Assembly: GCA_965267475.1 (NCBI GenBank)
Contig: OZ254079.1
Coordinates: 186,001 to 250,000, forward strand
DNA: 64,000 nucleotides
From: JBCBKU01 sp965267475
Lineage (GTDB): Bacteria; Pseudomonadota; Alphaproteobacteria; Rhodobacterales; Rhodobacteraceae
Direction: 5' to 3'
Position numbers and translations under genes: made by a program. The first letter of the stretch is position 1, and each line of letters starts with the position of its first letter. Positions 59,623 through 64,000 of this stretch are shown one piece after another. Under the pieces are notes generated by a model that was given only the letters and a program-made list of their open reading frames with translations, ran no database searches and was not told where the DNA came from.

Positions 59623-62600
59623 TCGCGTTCGAAGAAAATCCCGATGCCCGTGCTGCCTTCGGACGTGACCGAACCTTTGACGGTCAGCTTCGAAGACACG
59701 TCGAGGTTCAGGTTGATTTCGGTCTCACCTTCGGAGTCGATTGTGGCATCAGTGTAAAGGTTGTCCGAGATGTAACTCCCGACGCGCAGGCTGGTGCCGC
59801 CTGTGTCTGATGTTGTCACATCCAGATCGTCCAGCCCGAAATCTTCGCGCAGACGGTTCACGATACCGCCGCCCCCGCGCCCAGCGAGCGTCGCGACGGC
59901 TGCCGCAAGCTGTGCAGCCTGGACCGGCGATAATGTTTCGACCCCGCGCCCGAACAAAAGCCGGGCAAGCACTTCATCCTCGGGCAATTCAGGCGACGAC
60001 AGAAACGAGATGCGTGGCTCGGATGCTGTCCCCTCGATCACGATCCGGACGGTCACATCTTCCGCCTCGGTCTCGGCGACGAAGAACAGCGTCGGATCAA
60101 GCCCCCCCTGAAGCTGGATTCGACCCTCGGTCAGGTTCAATCGGCGGCCTAGAATGTCCAACCGGCCACGGATTAGATCGAATTGACCATCAGGCACGAT
60201 ATCCGCGGTGGTTCCCGCGACGCGCAGGCCGCCACCCAGTTCGGCATCAAGTCCACGGCCGCGCACAAAGATCCGGTTTTCGGCCGAAACCCGGATATCG
60301 AGCGGATAAACAGCGCCACCACCGCCGGATCGCGATCTCTCAGCCTCAAGCAATCCGGCCCGGGCGCGCGTGGCCCGTACGGCTGCTGGTTCACCTATGT
60401 GGGTGATCTCGGGGATTTCGGAGGTCCCGGACAAACCCGACGACGGAACCTGAATTTCCGTGGGTCCTAAGGACAAGGCACCGCTTATCCGGGCACCGCC
60501 GGCCAAGGGCCCCACCATGGACAGGTCACCCGTGACAGTGGTCTCGAAAAGGGACGGATCGGTCAGCGCGACCTGTCGAAGCGCCACCGAGAGATCGCCA
60601 GTGTTGGGCGCAACAAGATCAACCGGACCGGCAATTGTGAAGCGCCCACCGCCGCGGACCGAGCCGCTGACATCGACCGACGCACGGGCACTTGCCAGAT
60701 CTGCAGAAGCAGCGATCCCTTCCAGCACAATACCTGTACCTGGATCGACAAGCCGTGCACCGTTGGCAGAGGCCTGACCGGACAGGGACGACAACGCCAG
60801 CGGACCGTTCAGCCGAAGATCAAAGACAGCGGGGCCGGCAATTGTGCGCGGCGCGATAAAACGGTCAATCAAGGCAAGCTCAGCCCGCCCCGCAATCTCA
60901 AGGTCCGCGGTTGACACGTCCGGCGCCGCCGAACCTGCGACCGTGGCGGTAAGCCCTCCGGGACCCGTCGCCCGAATGTCCAGGCCCAGCGCACCGTCGC
61001 CATCACGGGTCACGGTTCCTTCTGCCGTCGCCGGGCCGCTGAACCCAGGGACGAATGGTGCAATATCGGCAAGGCGCGCTGTTGCTTCGATCGTGCTCAC
61101 CCCGCCCGAAACGCCCCCGGTGGCTTCGGCGGTCAAAAGCGGGGACCTGATCTCAACGCGTCGCAAATCGATTGCCTCGGCAGATCGCGCACCGTCCACA
61201 ATCAGCGTCGATGTTCCGGCGAGCAGACGATCAATGTCGGCCATCCCCGTCCGCAGCGCTTCGCCCCTGGCGGCCGCCGACATGTCAAAAACCGACCCGT
61301 CTGCCCGGGCCGAGCCGGTGGCCGAAACCTCAAGCGCGCCCGACAGTTCCCGCCCGACGAAAGGCGACAAAAGCGAAAGATCAGGCAAGCTCGCCTCAAG
61401 CGCGCCATCAAGGGCTGGAACGTCGCCGGTCAGATCCACCGTGCCGTCATAGGTCAATCGGTTGTCAGATCCCTCGACCGAGGCGTCAGCGGTCCAAGCT
61501 CCCCCGTCGCGCGACGCGGCCAAAGACAACGTGGCAGGCCCGATAAGGCCGCCAAGAACCTGCGCCAGGTCGCTGATCTCTCCGGTCAGCGCAATCGTCT
61601 CCTGCGATCCGCCAAGAACACCTGACGCATCCAACGTCGCAAGCGGCGAAGACAAGACACCGCGCCGAAGCGTCAAGGTTCCATCGCCCCGCGCACCATC
61701 CATCTCAAGGCGGGATCGCCCGGCCAAAAGCGCGTCTGCCTGGGGCTGGCCAATGGCAAGGTCCAGGCCGGAAACGGTCGCTTTCAGATCCAGGATTTGC
61801 CCATCCACGGTCCCGGTGCCCTCGGCCAAAAGCCGAATTTCACCAGAAATGGGACGATCGAGAAGCTGGGCAAAATCGGCCAGATCGGCAATCTCTCCGC
61901 CTGCCGATCCGGACAATACCGGTGTGTCCCCATCCAGAGACAGCGTCCCGTCAAAGGCCAGATCCGCCCCAAGCCCATTGGCCGCTGCCTTTCCTGTCCA
62001 TGGCCCGCCTTCTGAGGCCGCATCGACCTGCACCGCGACAGGGCCGGACAACCGCGGTTCAAGATCCGCAATATCCAAAAGCCGCGCGGACAAGTTCAAC
62101 GCCTGCGCGGTGCTGGAGAGTGCACCCGACCCGGTGATCGAGGCACGGTCGCCTTCCAATTCCAGCCCTTCAAAGGCCAGTCCGGTCTCGTCGCGTCGGG
62201 CCCTGAGATCCAGCGTAACCTCACCCGCCAGGACACGGTCGGCTTGCGGTTGGTCAACCTTCAGATCGCGCGTGACACCGTCGATGGCGAGATCGAAAGA
62301 GCCGCCCAGAAGATCACCTGAACCGGATACCGCCAGTTGTGCGGCGCCACCAAGCGCGCGGCCAGCCACACCGGCGAAGACCGAAAGATCGGCGGCGCGC
62401 ACTCCGGCATCGCCTGCAAAGGTCAGGTCACCATTGCCGGGCGCCACAGTACCGGATGCATTCAGTGCGTAAGTCTCACCATCGATCCGAAAGACTTCAA
62501 GTTCGAGCGGCTGATCACGCGTCCAAACGATCTCGGCGCGGCCCGTCACAGCCTCGCCCAGCACCTCTTCAGCGGCGGCGTTGGTCAGATCCAACTGCTC

Positions 62601-63851
62601 GGCCGAAAAGTCGAACCCCGCGGTGACCCGGGCAGCATCGCCGGGGTTGATGACACCGCCGCCGGATAACGACATGGATGCCGCCCGGAAATCCGGTCGG
62701 TTCAGACCGCTTAGCGATGCTTCACCCGTCCAACGGTTGCCCTCGGCGGCGTCAAAGCCGACATCAAGCGTGACCGATCTGACTTCGGTGGGCGCACCGG
62801 ACAAGGGCAGCCGCACCGGGCCACCATCCGGGCGACCGATCTGCCCTTCAACGTCCAGCCGCAACGGCAAGCCGTCCTCACCAAGAAGCAGCGCACCTGT
62901 AAGGTCCAGAGCGGCGGTGGACACCTCAAAATCGTCAAGCGCCAGACGACCGCTCGCAAATTGTGTGCCCCGGGCCGACAGCACAACGTCCGGACCGAAG
63001 AAGTCCTGATATCCCGGCAGGAACAGCGGCGCGATGTCGCCCCGCACATTGGCCCGGAACACCCGGCCTGGTGGCGTATCCGGATCGGTCGAAGTCAGGG
63101 CCAGCGTGCCAGCCAATCGATCTTCACCCCCCGTTGCAAGCGCCAGACGGGCTGTGAAACCCGCCAACGGCGCCTCGCCTTGAAGTGTCAGATCGATGGC
63201 CGGGGCACCCGGCAAGCCCGCCAGCGTCGCAATCAGACCGCCCTGCCCTTCCGACAGTGTCAGGTCGGCGGCCAGAACCTCGGTCGTGTTGTCATACCCT
63301 GCCGAAACTGCGAAACGCCCGTCTTGCCCGTCGATACGAGCGGCCTCGATGGCGAGCGTCCCGTTGCCTTCCGCAAGCCCCAAGGACCCAGCGACCGAAA
63401 GCTCCGCCTCTGTTCCCAGGATTGGCGCACCCAGAAACAAACGGTCTGCCGAAACCTCTCCAATCTCGATGGAAACAGGCAAATCCGGCAGCGCTAAACC
63501 GGATGCTTCTGGCGATGGACCGTCGTCAGAAGACGGCGGCCATCGCGCCAACAGGATCTCATCGGCCGTAAGCTTGGTGACTTCAAGCCGCCCGCGCAGC
63601 AAGGCTGCACGTGCCCAATCAAGTTCGACCCCGCGAAGGGTCAGCCAGACGCCCGTATCGTCGGCAATCGTCAGTTCATCCAAGGTCGCGACCGAACTTA
63701 ACGCGCCTTCAAACCCGATAATGCGCACGTCGCGTCCGGCATCGGACAAGGCGTCCTCTAGGGTACGTTGCAGAAACCCACGGTCATCGTCCTGCGCGAT
63801 CAGAAAGACGGGCCAGAGGCATATCAACGCAATGATCCAGAACCTACGCAT
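59616..63851 (-). CDS. tamB: Translocation and assembly module inner membrane component TamB
   Basis: 1411 aa, in the normal range for TamB. An N-terminal signal/anchor (RFWIIALICLWPVFLIAQ) is followed by a long series of beta-strand repeats (LDLTGALLLGEDGLPLRLDVEGQIG, GEISDLAQVLGGLIGPATLSL and many similar) forming a hydrophobic groove. The C-terminal DUF490 domain is conserved: GAVYPLDIRVSAENRIFVRGRGLDAELGG, LLFGRGVETLSPVQAAQLAAAVATLAG, ending ERDY. TamB bridges the periplasm for outer-membrane protein assembly and phospholipid transport. Its ATG overlaps the tamA stop (TGATG). Confidence 0.95.
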   Translation of the reverse strand: MRRFWIIALICLWPVFLIAQDDDRGFLQRTLEDALSDAGRDVRIIGFEGALSSVATLDELTIADDTGVWLTLRGVELDWARAALLRGRLEVTKLTADEILLARWPPSSDDGPSPEASGLALPDLPVSIEIGEVSADRLFLGAPILGTEAELSVAGSLGLAEGNGTLAIEAARIDGQDGRFAVSAGYDNTTEVLAADLTLSEGQGGLIATLAGLPGAPAIDLTLQGEAPLAGFTARLALATGGEDRLAGTLALTSTDPDTPPGRVFRANVRGDIAPLFLPGYQDFFGPDVVLSARGTQFASGRLALDDFEVSTAALDLTGALLLGEDGLPLRLDVEGQIGRPDGGPVRLPLSGAPTEVRSVTLDVGFDAAEGNRWTGEASLSGLNRPDFRAASMSLSGGGVINPGDAARVTAGFDFSAEQLDLTNAAAEEVLGEAVTGRAEIVWTRDQPLELEVFRIDGETYALNASGTVAPGNGDLTFAGDAGVRAADLSVFAGVAGRALGGAAQLAVSGSGDLLGGSFDLAIDGVTRDLKVDQPQADRVLAGEVTLDLRARRDETGLAFEGLELEGDRASITGSGALSSTAQALNLSARLLDIADLEPRLSGPVAVQVDAASEGGPWTGKAAANGLGADLAFDGTLSLDGDTPVLSGSAGGEIADLADFAQLLDRPISGEIRLLAEGTGTVDGQILDLKATVSGLDLAIGQPQADALLAGRSRLEMDGARGDGTLTLRRGVLSSPLATLDASGVLGGSQETIALTGEISDLAQVLGGLIGPATLSLAASRDGGAWTADASVEGSDNRLTYDGTVDLTGDVPALDGALEASLPDLSLLSPFVGRELSGALEVSATGSARADGSVFDMSAAARGEALRTGMADIDRLLAGTSTLIVDGARSAEAIDLRRVEIRSPLLTAEATGGVSGGVSTIEATARLADIAPFVPGFSGPATAEGTVTRDGDGALGLDIRATGPGGLTATVAGSAAPDVSTADLEIAGRAELALIDRFIAPRTIAGPAVFDLRLNGPLALSSLSGQASANGARLVDPGTGIVLEGIAASADLASARASVDVSGSVRGGGRFTIAGPVDLVAPNTGDLSVALRQVALTDPSLFETTVTGDLSMVGPLAGGARISGALSLGPTEIQVPSSGLSGTSEIPEITHIGEPAAVRATRARAGLLEAERSRSGGGGAVYPLDIRVSAENRIFVRGRGLDAELGGGLRVAGTTADIVPDGQFDLIRGRLDILGRRLNLTEGRIQLQGGLDPTLFFVAETEAEDVTVRIVIEGTASEPRISFLSSPELPEDEVLARLLFGRGVETLSPVQAAQLAAAVATLAGRGGGGIVNRLREDFGLDDLDVTTSDTGGTSLRVGSYISDNLYTDATIDSEGETEINLNLDVSSKLTVKGSVTSEGSTGIGIFFERDY

Positions 63852-64000
63852 CAGAATGCCTGTCCAATCCCGATGTAGAACTGATACTCCGATCCCCCCG
63901 GTGTGCCGCTGACCGGGATGGCCACGTCCAGACGGATCGGCCCGATCCCGGTATTGTACCGCAGACCAAGACCCGCACCCGCGTGGCTGTCGCCGTCGCC
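63851..64000 (-). CDS. tamA: Outer membrane assembly protein TamA (BamA/TamA family), C-terminal fragment
   Basis: The last 49 residues of an Omp85-type barrel: GAGLGLRYNTGIGPIRLDVAIPV, the typical penultimate strand, and a final strand YQFYIGIGQAF ending in phenylalanine, which is the beta-signal for BAM recognition. The position before tamB identifies it as TamA rather than BamA. The rest lies outside the window. Confidence 0.88.
   Translation of the reverse strand, partial: GDGDSHAGAGLGLRYNTGIGPIRLDVAIPVSGTPGGSEYQFYIGIGQAF

Noticed and set aside
1..64000. Prophage, insertion sequence or integrative element
   Set aside because: No integrase, transposase, terminase or flanking direct repeats; most genes are housekeeping families.

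Overview
The window is a GC-rich chromosomal segment, almost certainly from an alphaproteobacterium of the Rhodobacterales (Roseobacter/Rhodobacter group). The grounds are gene content and order (a DUF4170 gene ahead of waaA and lpxK, pmbA beside an inositol-monophosphatase-family gene, a Hint_2 secreted protein, rsfS-rlmH-gpmI-envC-ctpA), a GAAC-N7-GAAT SOS box of the alphaproteobacterial type, frequent GTG/TTG starts, and tight ATGA/GTGA/TGATG gene overlaps. I saw no phage, IS element, CRISPR array or rRNA.

Region by region. 1-6.9 kb: a translationally coupled oxidative catabolic cluster (enolase-superfamily enzyme, FMO-type monooxygenase, two SDRs, a luciferase-like flavoenzyme, an APH-fold kinase), then an HxlR regulator divergent from a double SnoaL protein with two palindromes between them. 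6.9-12.3 kb: an atypical PlsC-family acyltransferase, pmbA, an IMPase-family phosphatase, and a large unrecognised TPR protein followed by degenerate 32-nt tandem repeats. 12.4-18.4 kb: lipid A/Kdo genes (DUF4170, waaA, lpxK), then caiB-like, dsbA-like and DUF721 on the minus strand, and mutY. 18.4-25.1 kb: alkB, kbl, a hybrid histidine kinase, yggT and a UMF1-type MFS transporter. 25.1-29.5 kb: mepA, a queuosine-precursor transporter behind a structured leader, a short independent transcript with an 18-codon ORF, arfB, tRNA-Leu(CAG), an NDUFA9-like protein and uppP.

29.5-41.5 kb: glutamate synthase gltD and gltB, separated by a four-gene cassette (secreted protein, lipoprotein, two GFA proteins), then a stand-alone error-prone polymerase dnaE2 with an SOS box and the alkylation-repair gene tag. 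41.5-53.5 kb: cell wall and lysine/DAP genes (mltB-type transglycosylase, dapE, dapD), rnr, a DUF2064 transferase, a Hint protein, a BLUF photoreceptor, a LOG-family protein, two unrecognised ORFs and rppH. 53.5-64 kb: ctpA, envC, gpmI, rlmH, rsfS on the minus strand, a DUF2975/XRE pair, and tamB with the last 49 codons of tamA.

Functional themes are envelope biogenesis (waaA, lpxK, uppP, mepA, mltB, envC, ctpA, dapD/E, tamAB), nitrogen assimilation (gltBD), RNA and ribosome maintenance (rnr, rppH, rlmH, rsfS, arfB, tRNA-Leu), and DNA repair (mutY, dnaE2, tag). The least explained items are the TPR gene with its downstream repeats, the tiny-ORF transcript, the QPTR leader, two dispersed intergenic repeat families, the 31-bp palindrome before gltD, and a DnaE2 that appears to have lost its C-terminal OB region.
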